Counted from the stretch's first letter, positions 53,781-64,000 are shown. The stretch: DNA of 64,000 nucleotides from Echinarachnius parma (GCA_037951105.1 JBAMJV010007198.1:1-64000); one strand, 5' to 3'. Notes: generated from the letters alone by a model not told the origin. Translations and numbers: made by a program.

Positions 53781-54498
53781 TAATAGTAATAATAATATAA
53801 ACGTTTATATAGCGGAGCTACTATAAATATATACTCTACTGAGCTTACAATGGCTCTACATGCACTATAAACAAAGACTGACACACAACGAACGAACGGA
53901 ATATGGCTAATACGAAAAATGTTGCGTCAAAGCAAAAATTTACTAAAATGTATATTGAATTTCATGAAATGTATGAAATATTTGTATAATTTATAAATTC
54001 CACTCCATTAGTTATATTTGTAAAAAATGTAACATTTCTTCATATCAATCTAGTAAATGATAATGATATTACATACTTCACATGTGTCTTTCTTGTATAC
54101 TTGTTTAGGTAATTTGACATAAATTACACGAGCTATATAGATTGTATATTAATTCGTAGCATCAGTATAATTGATGCCCTCAACTAATACAAACAAACAA
54201 ACAATGACAAGTTATACTTTTTTGTATTAATTGTCGTTGGACAAAATGGACAATCGTAGATTATCACTTTCAATTTTGTATTTTAATGGTCCTGCATACT
54301 GACATATGGGCATTTATTTCGTAACATGCAATTTTATATGGAAAATACAAAATTGCATGTTACATTAAAATCATATATACACGTACAAATACAACTCTAA
54401 TAACTAATTGTCATCAGTTCGAACACGTTAATCTTGTTAGCAAAGCAGACATATCCGGGTGATAACAAACAGTATATACATCTTATTAGTTTATCATT
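53781..54498. other. Intergenic DNA, one small hairpin
   Basis: A hairpin at 54318-54363 (GTAACATGCAATTTT and its complement) is the only structure seen. Confidence 0.5.
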
Positions 54499-55944
54499 TT
54501 ATTCTTGATCAATGCGCGGCTTAAGCAGCTCATAGTCCGAGTCAAAGAAGTCACCCAGATCTCTGCCCACGGCTTCTGGTGGCACTCTTCCATTAGTTAT
54601 CAGGTCAACCCTATCTTGCACATTCGTTTTCTTCTCTAGTTTGGCAAACAGGGTACTCAGGTTATCATCGATGGTAGTATTGCAATCAACCGATATCTCA
54701 TCTACGGATAAACTTGGTAGGTCACGCGAGATCCGATGACCACTGACTTCGAGACCGGTGACTTAATTTTGTTTGCCATCTCCCACCGTGCAGTACAGGT
54801 ACATGTGTACCAGCTCTTCTCCTTCACCAACAGCACCAAGTGTCGCATCATCGACCGTTTGTGAAGGCCTTTTGCCACTGTCTTGGCGGATCTGGAGACG
54901 TTAATTTCCACGTGTGGGTGTGTTAGAGTGTTCTTCGATATCATGTGGCATGCAGTCATCCACCAGAAATGTGTCTGTGTCAATGTTTCCAGTGCAGATA
55001 TATTGAGACAACGCTGTTCCTTGATAACGACACAAACATAACACAAATGCGTAAGGCCCATTCCAACCGTCACGTCTGGAAGGGTTACCGGTGCCAGGAA
55101 ATGACACAATTGCAATGTATGTTAAAGGAGGCTACGATGTAATTTAAGCCATATTATACCGCTTCTGCATGGCTTGTTTGTGACAGTAAATGAGTATGTT
55201 GACCACTGGTTGGTCTTTTACTTCGAGTGTGTATTCGCAGTAGATGATACAGTCCCGTTCCAATGCTACATATGAGTGTCAGACAAAATGTCCATATTCT
55301 GATTATGACAACTAAGTCGGTGACCGTCAATCCATTATTGTCTTGTCCTTCGTGACTGTTGGTCGATGAACGAGACGTGCATGATTCCTGCGACCATTGG
55401 GACTTTTCTACATATGTCGCAGGAACTACAGTAGATTGCATTCCAACTTTTGACAGCCTTGAAACTTTTACCATCGGTGATGAAGAATCAACAGACAGAA
55501 CATATCACTAGTTGGTACTGTTACAGCTAGTGGTTTTGTTAGGTTTAAAGCAAGCACGCTATCAGAGGAATTAACTCGAATATAGTATTCACCGTAATCG
55601 GTGCCAAGTACTGGATCTGTAATGCTGAATGAAACACAATTCAGTCAACATGCTTCAACAAACAAATGATCGTTAAGTTCTTTCACAGTCTGACATTGCA
55701 GAAAACAAGTACCCATTACACAATTCGTGTGATCACAATGCCCAATCGCCTCGTCATTCAATCTGTACAATATGATATTTTCGCGTACTTCCAACTGTCG
55801 TTCGGTGACGCAGCGAACACTAATAATGGTCCGATTCGTGTCTTGCTTGTTGCGTCTATAACACTGAAATAACACTGAGAGACATGGCTGAACAACAAGA
55901 ATCAGTGAGATTACTTTAAAAGCAATACTGACAAGGCATTCCAT
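54499..55944 (-). pseudogene. Receptor paralogue 3, decayed
   Basis: Starts MECLVSIAFKVISLILVVQP (signal peptide), then an ectodomain with FQC, VRC, GHCDHTNC and CFLQC in one frame to an in-frame TGA after FVEAC. The frame resumes as TDYGEYYIRVNSS, then shifts to MVKVSRLSKVGMQ, SQWSQESC and the membrane segment VVIIRIWTFCLTLICSIGTG (55474-55154), and shifts again. The far tail reads DEISVDCNTTIDDNLSTLFA, then RVPPEAVGRDLGDFFDSDYE-LLKPRIDQE in one frame to the stop. One stop and several frameshifts, so not functional, unless unseen exons bypass them. It is the only copy where the SVDCNT block and the terminal SDYELL motif are contiguous. Confidence 0.8.
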
Positions 55945-56079
55945 CCTTCCTGCTTGTTGTTTGAATACTAATGTTTCTAAAGTGAATTGCAAATAATACA
56001 ATCATGCTAATGGGAAACAATTGTTTTAGTTTTAGACGCTATTGGCGCTGACTCTTGCCGATGGAAACTGCCGTTAGAA

Positions 56080-56439
56080 ATACAAAACAGTATAACGTAA
56101 GGTGTGTCCTAGTCAGATATGTATAACGTTTCATGTGTCTCTTCAGTCCACGATGCTTCTTTTAATAATGAATTCATGTAAGTTTTGTGCCAATTTCTAA
56201 CGTAATCATGAATTTGCTTACTATTTTTAGTGCTTATTGTTGTATTATAGCTATGACTACTTTTGTATAAAAGTAAATTGAAACTGCATCATAGGGATAG
56301 TGTGTATGAATAATCTTTGAGAGCTTTTTGTTTCATTTCTCATATATTAAGTACCATCGTCATCCCATAATATTAGTCACAGATTATAATGGGATATTGA
56401 TGGGAGCAAGTAATGTTCTACGTTACGATGAACTGTGTA
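56080..56439. repeat. Segmental duplication spacer, unit 3
   Basis: GTGTCCTAGTCAGA, TTCATGTAAGTTTTGTGCCA and GTACCATCGTCATCCCATAA correspond to sequence at 44710-44850 and 52200-53230. Confidence 0.7.
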
Positions 56440-57056
56440 CACTCAAAAAACAGAAGTGCTGTTTTTAGCACTTGGATGGCTACATTCAGCACCTGTTCGG
56501 TGCTCGCATAGGGACAGCACCGCCTGTGCTGGTTTGTACTAGTACAAGTGCTAGTTTAGCACCACTTGAGGTGTTACCGAATTTGCACTTTTGGTGCTGA
56601 GAAATCCACTTTGTGTGTGATGAATAAAACCTATAGTGCTAAAAGATAATACGGGGGGGGGGGGGTGGCTTCCGTTAACTCGGAACTTAATTTAGCTCAT
56701 ATATATGTATTTCGTGGTAAAAGAAGCATGATAAAGATGTCCGATAGTAGGATTCGAACCTTGGATCCCACGCGTCCAAGTCAGACGCGATACCGACTGA
56801 GCTAACTCGCATCACGGGAAGCCGAATGCACTCTAACGAAAGTATCATACAGTTTCTATTGTTACGAATTTAGCACGTTGTGGTGCTGTTCTCACAGCAC
56901 CAGTGGTGCTGTTCTCAATGCACTAGTTTTCAGCACCGATCTTTTTAGCACCTCGCAGACTTGTATTCACTACTTACACTTGTAGTGCTAAATTAGCTCC
57001 TCCAGGTGCACGATCGCGAGCAGCACTCGTTTTTTAGCACCTTCATTTGTAGAGTG
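56440..57056. mobile_element. AGCAC-rich transposon, about 617 bp
   Basis: Ends CACTC and GAGTG next to TA on both sides (56438-56439, 57057-57058). The subterminal regions pair (AAAAACAGAAGTGCTG against CACTCGTTTTTTAGCAC). AGCAC or GTGCT occurs about 25-30 times, mostly within 200 bp of each end, as expected for transposase-binding repeats. It contains a G tract (56654-56667) and a degraded tRNA-like sequence. Absent from the homologous position in units 1 and 2. Superfamily unresolved. Confidence 0.7.
56742..56813 (-). pseudogene. tRNA-like pseudogene within the AGCAC element
   Basis: Minus strand: TTAGCTCAGTCGGTATCGCG gives a good D arm, GCGTC/GACGC a 5-bp anticodon stem, and GGTTCGAATCC a B box. 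The loop TGACTTG lacks U33, the T stem has mismatches, and the acceptor ends do not pair. A captured tRNA or SINE head, not a working gene. Confidence 0.6.
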
Positions 57057-57058
57057 TA

Positions 57059-57508
57059 TGTGTTGGGAAACAACCTATATTCGCCCGAAGAAGATTTGTA
57101 ATGGTACTCAATAAATGTTCAGTTTTGCAAACACTGTATTACAATTTATGTTTCATTTAATGGTCATTGAGTAGAATGAATGATTGATCTGCATGGCACT
57201 GCATTATGTCTTTAGACCAGGGGCGCGATGCAATTTCTTAGCATCAACCCTATTAGTTATCCCAGAGATCAATTTCATTTCAGCCACGGTAAATAAAGAT
57301 GTATCCAGCCGTGTCATTTAGATAATAAGCTTCAGTAAAGGTAGTTCCTGGATGTTCATATACACTTGTCCGACTTTCCTTCATCTTGAATTAATAGCAA
57401 GACGTTTCAATGTGTTGTTTGTATTTAATATCATTCGTAATTGTCTGAATGACTATGGTTAACATGTTGTTGATAATTAATTAGTGTTGTTGTATGATTT
57501 CACTGTAA
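57059..57508. repeat. Segmental duplication spacer, unit 3 (distal)
   Basis: GATCTGCATGGCACTGCATT, AGACCAGGGGCGCGATGCAA and CGACTTTCCTTCATCTTGAA match 53410-53610 and, more distantly, 45880-46110. Confidence 0.8.
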
Positions 57509-57600
57509 AGCTTTATTATTATTTATTTATTTATTTATTGAACATATTTATACAGGATGTCATGGTCAGTAATATTCAAACAACAACAACAAAAGAAATA
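57509..57600 (-). repeat. Family T repeat with (TTTA)n, short copy
   Basis: ATTTATTTATTTATTTATTG, AACATATTTATACAGGATGT. Truncated compared with 31705-32000. Confidence 0.5.
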
Positions 57601-57847
57601 TGGAATAAGAAAGTGTTTAATACAATGCACAAATTAATATCAATTAATTTTTTATTATATGAAACCTATGGATTACTGGTATAATTGATGATTTCTACTC
57701 AATTAGTTATAGTAAACACAATCAACATATGCTCGTATTAATCTAGTTCATGATAATGATATAACATAAGTCACATATTTCTTACTCGTAAACTTAGGGA
57801 TCTTGTCGATCAAAAACGCTGCGGTTTTCCCTGTTTTTCCTGAAATA

Positions 57848-58075
57848 AAAGGCTTTCTGGTAAATGCACGAATTACGGGGGCCAGAAAACTGAAGGCATG
57901 AACGGTGCGGTTTTTCTGAAAAGGGCACGAAATCCGGGTATTATTATCACTCTATAACATCGGTTTCGTATAAAGTCAGTGAGGCACGGATGTCGTGCCC
58001 TTTTCAGAAAAAAAAACACATCATTCATGCCTTCAGTTTTCTGGCCCCCGTAATTCGTGCTTTTACCAGAAAGCC
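57848..58075. mobile_element. Foldback MITE abutting a family D element
   Basis: GGCTTTCTGGTAAATGCACG-AATTACGGGGGCCAGAAAAC ... GAAAAGGGCACGAAATCCG faces CGGATGTCGTGCCCTTTTC ... GTTTTCTGGCCCCCGTAATT-CGTGCTTTTACCAGAAAGCC. Arms about 90 bp, loop about 50 bp. Its right tip ends exactly where family D begins. Confidence 0.85.
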
Positions 58076-58666
58076 GTAAAGTGATCCATGTAAAGTGTCA
58101 GATATTGCAAAAAATGACATTTGAGACTTCAATCCTTTATTAATATCATTGTAAAATACAATTAGATGATTTGTGAAAGTTTGAAAGAAAACGTCCACTG
58201 TTTACCTAGTGAAAAAAACGAATATTGAGTTCATATTTTATCACCGAATACAAATAGCCTGCCGTATTGTTGCAGTAATAATCGTCTGTTCAGACGGTAC
58301 AGAATTTGCGCGCGTTCAGCCCAACGACAAAGAACTGTGGCCCGCGGAGCAGCCGAAACCTTCGGCAGCACGACGTGTTGTGCTGCCGAAGGCCCCGGCC
58401 ACCCCGCAGGCCAGAGCCCGCTATCGCGGGCGTGTTCAACTACGACAATTGTACGTTTATCCAAAAGCGTTAGCTTACGCTTTTGAAATAATGATTTTCA
58501 ATGATAATTATCTTCGTACTGAAGGGACATTTGAAAAAATCTAACCCTATTTTATTATTCTCTTACCATAAGCTAAACAACACGGCAGAAGAGAACTGAG
58601 GAAGCTCCAAGTATTTTTTGTGGAGTTAGACACTTTACAGGCATCACTTTACAGGCATCACTTTAA
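58076..58666 (+). mobile_element. TTAA MITE family D, copy 4, with GC-rich core
   Basis: GTAAAGTGATCCATGTAAAG at the left and ACAGGCATCACTTTAA at the right; the last 17 bp are doubled (TTTACAGGCATCACTTTACA). Unlike copies 1-3 it holds a GC-rich hairpin segment at about 58310-58440 (CCTTCGGCAGCACGACGTGT, TGTGCTGCCGAAGG). The 111-codon frame over this part is not shared by the other copies. Confidence 0.8.
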
Positions 58667-58734
58667 TTTCAGGAAAGCCAGGGAAAGCCGCGGCGTTTTT
58701 GATCGACAAGATCCCTTAGTTGGGTGCAGTGCTG

Positions 58735-58895
58735 TAGGACTCGAGTCCGGACTCGGACTGGAGACCGGTCTCGAGTCCGATTTTTTCGGGACTCGGACTC
58801 GGACTCGGACTCGAGCCAAAAAGACTCGGTCTCGGACTCGGACTCGACCAATGGTGACTCGGGACTCGGGCGAAAATCGGGCCGAGACCGGCAAC
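58735..58895. repeat. ACTCGG minisatellite
   Basis: Degenerate tandem (GACTCG)n and GAGACCGG units: GGACTCGGACTCGGACTCGG, with interruptions. It creates Arg/Ser/Asp-rich frames on both strands that are not genes. Confidence 0.85.
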
Positions 58896-59298
58896 GAGAC
58901 CCGCATTTTTTCCGTTTTCCCACGTTTATGTATAGTTCATATAATTGCCCAGTGCAAGCAAAAACAAACCCGTTGTTCTAGCGTACCTTGCTCGCTTGAG
59001 TGGCATTCTGGAAAAATGAGTCGTAACATCGCCTCAACAAGCTATTATATGCCTAACTAGACGTTGGGATTAGTCGTTTTATGTTTTGGAACACGTAAGA
59101 CACGGTCAAGTATTACGGCCAAGTATTACGGCCAGAACGTGAATTAATTTAAGAAAGTCTGAGCTGAAGCGACTAAGCGATATCAGTAAAAATGCTTGTG
59201 CAAGTACTTTTCCTCGGCTAGGCTTATTACCGCGCGCTAGCTAATAACGAACAAAAAACAATTGCATCTTCAATCATTCATTCAACAATCATGTCTTC
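58896..59298. other. Intergenic DNA, nothing recognised
   Basis: No supported feature. Confidence 0.4.
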
Positions 59299-59571
59299 AG
59301 TTTTTTTTTTAAACTCTTTGAGAAATCTCGTCGAGCATCTTTCGCAAGCTAAAACAAGACCTCTGCTCGCAGGGAAGTTTTTATAACACGCATCTCTATG
59401 GGCTCAATATGATCACCCGGCGTCTATGACGTCATTCATGGAATAGCATTTACTATTCCATGAATGACGTCACGCATAGCACATTTTTCTCCATGGGCAT
59501 TACTATGTTTGGTCACATGATGCTATGTAGACCAATCACTGAACAGGATTTCATTCATGTAGGATATAATG
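59299..59571 (+). repeat. Dispersed repeat N, copy 2
   Basis: Nearly identical to 39970-40232, including the palindrome around TGGAATAGCATTTACTATTCCA and the endpoint GTAGGATATAATG; the following sequence (CTTGTTATATCCCTCATGAG) differs. Confidence 0.9.
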
Positions 59572-60072
59572 CTTGTTATATCCCTCATGAGATCGTTTTA
59601 CCATTGAATTTGACAAACGATAGTTTTGGACAACTCGCAAAATAACGTGACCGAGGCGTTATTAAAAAATTAACTCTAAAAGTTCGTTACGCGCTCGTTC
59701 CATAGATCATGTGTTTAAGCAAAATGCACACGCGATCAAATTTGTGCAGTACTCTATGGCGCACACGTTCTAGTCACGTGATTGCCCTTGTTGGTAAAAA
59801 CTATTCACCTAGGAAGAAGAACGCCAAGACAGCCAATAAGCACATCCGTGGGTGCGCTAGCACGCATTCAGCTACGCTTCGGGTAATAATCATTTTGAGC
59901 CCACCTCGGTAATAGATTTGACTATCACAAGAAGCCCATTCGTTAGTTGTATACTAACCAACAAATTTCACCATATGAGAAGACGAACATTTATTTGGTG
60001 CATTTAGTAAATGTGTACCATCAACATTGTTATCATATAAGGAGTTTACATTCTTTCCCCATAAGTCTACAA
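59572..60072. other. Intergenic DNA, nothing recognised
   Basis: No supported feature. Confidence 0.4.
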
Positions 60073-60205
60073 ATGGCACTCCATAGATGTAGACCATGGT
60101 TTAAACCATGGTTTGTACAAACCTCCTTTGTGAATCCGGGCCAATCATGGTTTTGTTTGAACAGTTACGAATTAAAGTATTTCAATATTGTTTAGTATGC
60201 CACCA
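60073..60205 (-). repeat. Dispersed repeat with GTTTGTACAAAC core, copy 2
   Basis: CACTCCATAGATGTAGACCA and CCATGGTTTGTACAAACCTC match 37886-37945 in reverse. Here the AAACCATG motif continues (ACCAAACCATGTTGAGG near 60203), suggesting a small palindromic MITE. Confidence 0.6.
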
Positions 60206-60519
60206 AACCATGTTGAGGTCATGGTTGATATGACCATAAACAACACTTCGATGACCTTTAATAGGCGCTCGCATCAAACATGCATAAAAGGAAGTGCGTC
60301 GCCTTTGGTCGCATCGCCAACGAAGTAAACATTCCATGAATCACTATAATAAATAGTGATATCCATAGTCCTAATCTTATCAACTAAGCTCTAAAATGAT
60401 GTTTTAATCATTAATGCTTGCTTTAATGCAACTTGATATGTTTTAGCCTACACATGGGACACTCTACCTTTAATAACTGAGCTCTTTTAGCACAACATCA
60501 TGTTGGGCGACGTGGGACA

Positions 60520-60905
60520 TTAAAGGAATCTAGTCACTTTGTTGACATTTTGTTCCGAAAAGTGATAAATGGTTGATACGATGTGTATTGTTGTGTTCTG
60601 ATATGTCCACTGAGTAATGTGTGAACATTTCACGTTACATGGATATATGGTCGAGTAATGAGCGAAATGCAAAGTGTTATTCACTTAATCATTGCAATGA
60701 CTTCGACACGTTTATGAGTATACAGTTAATAGTTAAAAATCCAAACACCGCTATTGTAAATATCCTCTGAACGAAATGGAAATTCGAAAAAAACAGAAAC
60801 CTGTTCCATGCTTCGATTGGTGATACGAGTAGAACTGATACAAGGTATGAGAGAACCACTAGAGTTCTGTTGCGGATTTGGACAATGTTATTAGATCCAT
60901 TTTAT
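60520..60905 (+). mobile_element. TTAA MITE family B
   Basis: TTAAAGGAATCTAGTCACTT ... GGACAATGTTATTAGATCCATTTTA, with GTGTATTGTTGTGTTCTGAT and GAGAGAACCACTAGAGTTCT inside. Confidence 0.8.
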
Positions 60906-61307
60906 AACCGAGCTATTTTAGCAGAACATCATTATTTTGATGCGACGTCGGATATTACAGTTTCAAGCCTCATGCATGACAGTCTTCACAAATCGTTAAA
61001 GAAATCATAGAAAACCTTTTCATAAATAAAAATTACATATTTGATCAACCATATTGAATACAGTAATGGGCTTATAGGTACAGTATAATTATGGTTTAAG
61101 GTATTGGTTTATATGCACATACAGTATGTTATATAACATTTTGTTTATCTGATTGTGGAATTAAAAAGAACAAATTTCGCAGATTGTTTAGATTTCTGCC
61201 TATGCTATGTAGGCAAGCGGCATAATCCTGGTAATTGATGGTGTGACCATCAGCAAACGACTAATCCCTGCGAAGAGTAAATATATACATTTTATACAAA
61301 CATCTAA
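60906..61307. other. Intergenic DNA, nothing recognised
   Basis: No supported feature. Confidence 0.4.
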
Positions 61308-61470
61308 TAAAGGGATCTAGTATTAAAGAACGTTGCCACGTACGGAAACTATAAGTAACATAGGGTTTTTGAAATGTGTATTTCTGTGATCTAATTTGTC
61401 CACTGAGCATACAATAGTGATGTGTGAAAATTCCATGTTAAAATGGATGTCACTTTGTCTTATGTTTGAT
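61308..61470 (+). mobile_element. TTAA MITE family B, left-end fragment
   Basis: AAAGGGATCTAGTATTAAAG, GTGATCTAATTTGTCCACTG, GTGAAAATTCCATGTTAAAA; it then stops, about 55 bp before a complete copy. Confidence 0.65.
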
Positions 61471-61522
61471 GTAAGCATAAACGGCCCCAATTAAAAACTT
61501 TGACAGCTTGGGGTTTGCCGTG

Positions 61523-61913
61523 TTAAAGGGATCTACATGTAGTAACTTTGTTGACAAGTGCAAATAATTATGAGTGATTAATAAAATGCGTATTGGTGTG
61601 ATCTGATATGTCCATAAATTAATGTGTGAAAATGTCACGTTAATTGGATGTTTTTGGCCGAGAAATGAAAACAAAATGCAAAGTGATATTTACTAACTCA
61701 TTGCACTTACTTTGTACACGGCTTAAATTATCCCGTAGACAGTTTAACATTTGAACACTTCAATCGTAAATATCTTTTGAACGAAATGGAAATTTGAAAA
61801 CTGAAACCTGTCCCATGCTTTTATTGCTAATATGAATATGACAAGGTATGAGAGAACCACTAAGGTTCCAAGTAAGTTTTGAGGATTTGGACAATGTTAC
61901 TTCGTCCCTTTAA
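61523..61913 (+). mobile_element. TTAA MITE family B, full copy
   Basis: TTAAAGGGATCTACATGTAG (with an 8-bp local doubling) ... GACAATGTTACTTCGTCCCTTTAA. All family landmarks in order. Confidence 0.85.
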
Positions 61914-63185
61914 AATAAGACATACCAAAATCAATCTATATAATGATCACAGCCTTGTATGCCTCGCATCGGGCGGACAAATTTAAACAGTGATATGCAT
62001 GCGGTAATCATACAGACCAATGATATACGCCTTTCATAACTGCGGCAGTAAAAATCAACACATCTGCCGTGCGATAACTTTTAATGAAATTAATTACAGT
62101 ATGTTATACAACATGTGATTACGTAATGATCCCGTGAAAATGGGAGTGGATAGCACGGGTGGGTTACTTAGTTTTCGATCGGAGTCCAATTGACTTTTGG
62201 AGATGAATAATATACTCGATGCGCTGATTATATAAGCTGGATATTAATTGTCCGAGACAGTGTTGTAACTATGGGGGTATGGGGTACAGCTTTTCGCCAC
62301 CTCCAATAATTTGACAAAACAACATGATATAAAAGAGGAAATTATTTTATAAATCAGAAATACAAAGTTCCCCCCCCCCCCCCGGACATTGGTTTAGCTG
62401 TAGGGTTAAAAGTAGTTCGACAAAACAATATACAAATAAGGGGAGAAATCCGAATAAATACATAGAGTGTGACCCCCCCCCCCCCCCCCCCCGCCCCATA
62501 ACACCCGAGCCACCCCAATCAATCCGACCATCAAATGACACTGGCTCGGGACACGCGTTTTCTTCTTTGATCGACCGTTCATTACTCGCTCATGAAAGGC
62601 TTAATTTTGTTTAACACGGTCTTCATTACACAACACTCGGCAACGTAATACAAAAAAGGTGGAAACAATTAAGTTGCTGTCCATACTTTCAGGGAACTGC
62701 ATAGTATTCTGAACAGAGGCGTCGATAGGTGTCTATATGGGGGCAGGAGGCATTTGTCCCCCACCCCACCCCCAATAATTGTGTTAAAATCAGTTGGTAC
62801 AATACTATTAAGAGAGGGCATAGAACACATATCAATCTTTAGAATAAAATAGGTTTTTGACAAAGAAAACAATTGAATAATTCGGCAAATGTCGGTTTTG
62901 CCGCGCGCTGCACGTGTACACAGATTTGTCAAAGCTTCATTTGGGTTATGGCGCTTTGATTTAATTAGTCATGATTAAAAAGGAACTTGGTAACAAGCCA
63001 TAATGTTTGTTTGTGTAAGTCGGAAACTCTCATTCCGCTTACGGTGTAATATTAAATGTTTTATCTATAGAACCAAACCCGGTAAAGGTATCGGAAATAT
63101 TATACAAGTTTGATCTCAGTTTCGGATTTTCTCATTTATTCCCTGTAAACCCTAATACTTTCTTTTATTTCACTAAATACTTTCA
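61914..63185. other. Intergenic DNA with three C tracts
   Basis: C tracts at about 62371-62384 and 62474-62494 and CCCCCACCCCACCCCC near 62758. AACAGAGGCGTCGATAGGTG near 62713 resembles one hAT MITE end (compare 32668), but no matching right end was found. No genes. Confidence 0.5.
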
Positions 63186-64000
63186 CATCATAAAAAGAGA
63201 GCGTTTGAATGGTCAAATCCGAAAGCTCATCGGGGTACTGCCCACCCCCCCCCCCCCTAACTCACCCCTGGACACCCAATTGGGGTATCTTTGTAGTATG
63301 ATAAGGGACTGACCGTGATGGACCTACTATGCTAACATCTTCACCAGAAAACGGAAGTGCAGTTTATTTGGTTTGTCTGGCAAGATTTCGTAACGACCGT
63401 TTTAAAGTCTACTATACAAGTTATTTTCAAGTCTTAAATCTTCTCAAACTAGCAATTCAGCAGTATTTTCTTTCATATAAGTCAATTATCTCGCAAGTTT
63501 TGATTTCGGCTTGTTTTAAATAGAAGTAGATAATTTAGAAGAACACTTAGGCGACAACAGTCAAAAAGTAAGAAAGGTTATGATGATTATAATCACGTGA
63601 AAATGTATTTTTACAAAAAAATTGGGACAAAAAAACACAATTATATATATACAACCAATGAGAAATTGCTTTATTTTGGGGGGAAGTTTTGAAACAGTAA
63701 TTTTTTATCTTAGCATTATCTTATCTTTCACATCATACGTAGAATGCGTTTGAATGCTCAAATCCGAAAGCTCATTGGGGCTCTGCCCCCCCCCCCCCCC
63801 CTCTCCCCCTCCCCCTGACACCCAATGTAGGCACTACATTCATACGTGCGTTTGTAATATGATAAGGGACTGACCACGATGTACCTACTATGTTAACATC
63901 TTCACCAGATAACGGAAGTGCAGTTTATTTGGTTTGTCTTGCAAGATTTCGTAACGGTCGTTTTAAAGTCTACTATACAAGTTATTTTCAAGTCCTAAAT
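63186..64000 (+). repeat. Tandem duplication, period about 541 bp, open at the right edge
   Basis: 63186-63460 and 63727-64000 match: TCAAATCCGAAAGCTCAT, C tract, GATAAGGGACTGACC, ACCTACTATG, AACATCTTCACCAGA, ACGGAAGTGCAGTTTATTTG, TTTAAAGTCTACTATACAAG, TTATTTTCAAGTC. The second copy is cut by the window end, so more units may follow. The C tract differs in length between copies. Confidence 0.85.

Noticed and set aside
56742-56813. Functional tRNA gene
   Set aside because: D arm and B box look good, but U33 is absent, the T stem is mismatched and the acceptor ends do not pair.
58620-59060. 146-codon frame with Arg/Thr-rich repeats
   Set aside because: Translation of the ACTCGG minisatellite; similar-length frames are open on both strands.
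1-64000. LTR retroelement or other virus-derived genes
   Set aside because: No gag, pol, envelope or capsid-like frame and no paired long terminal repeats were recognised. The only reverse-transcribing element seen is the Penelope-like fragment, identified by its GIY-YIG domain.

Overview
The window reads as AT-rich, repeat-dense intergenic DNA from an animal genome, most likely a marine invertebrate. The evidence is nuclear-type type II tRNA-Leu(CAG) genes without encoded CCA, tRNA-derived SINEs, a Penelope-like retroelement fragment, a Helitron, hAT-like and TTAA-flanked MITEs, and a minisatellite element with a GGCGGAGGCAT tail of a kind common in marine invertebrates. I cannot name the phylum from the sequence. 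No bacterial operons, CRISPR array, recognisable conserved housekeeping gene or LTR/viral gene set was seen.

Layout. 1-12 kb: stacked short non-autonomous transposons, most beginning TTAAAGG and ending CCTTTAA, plus a C-tract-rich tandem array (8.9-9.85 kb). 12.8-17.9 kb: nine tRNA-Leu(CAG) copies on both strands (six whole, three broken), including a palindrome of about 500 bp carrying one intact tRNA on each arm. 17.9-24.5 kb: MITEs, a G-tract minisatellite element and a GC-rich element with a hAT MITE set into its tip. 25.1-28.7 kb: a 5'-truncated Penelope-like element (GIY-YIG endonuclease end, hammerhead-like motif) interrupted by a 1.5-kb Helitron with textbook ends. 29-40 kb: more nested MITEs, a SINE with a perfect 13-bp target duplication and a 1.26-kb minisatellite element. 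40.4-57.8 kb: the only convincing protein-coding region. 58-64 kb: MITEs and a tandem duplication that runs off the right edge.

The coding region holds three tandem segmental-duplication units, all on the minus strand, of a gene family I do not recognise. Two members have long open frames (498 and 456 codons). Each predicts a type I membrane protein: signal peptide, small Cys-rich ectodomain with a possible degenerate Ig-like fold, Ser/Thr-rich stalk with a CSQETC motif, one transmembrane helix, and a long cytoplasmic tail with a class II SH3 ligand (APELPPR / APDLPPR) and tyrosine motifs of ITIM form (ITYCTV, SDYDVL, SDYELL). A second conserved reading frame lies 115-190 bp downstream of each and probably encodes the spliced C-terminus. 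Three further copies are broken. The layout resembles expanded immune-type inhibitory receptor clusters, but that function is inference from motifs.

The duplicated units also act as natural empty-site controls. At least two transposons (43523-43749 with TTA, 52469-53194 with TTAA) are present in one unit and absent at the homologous point of another, which fixes their ends and target duplications.
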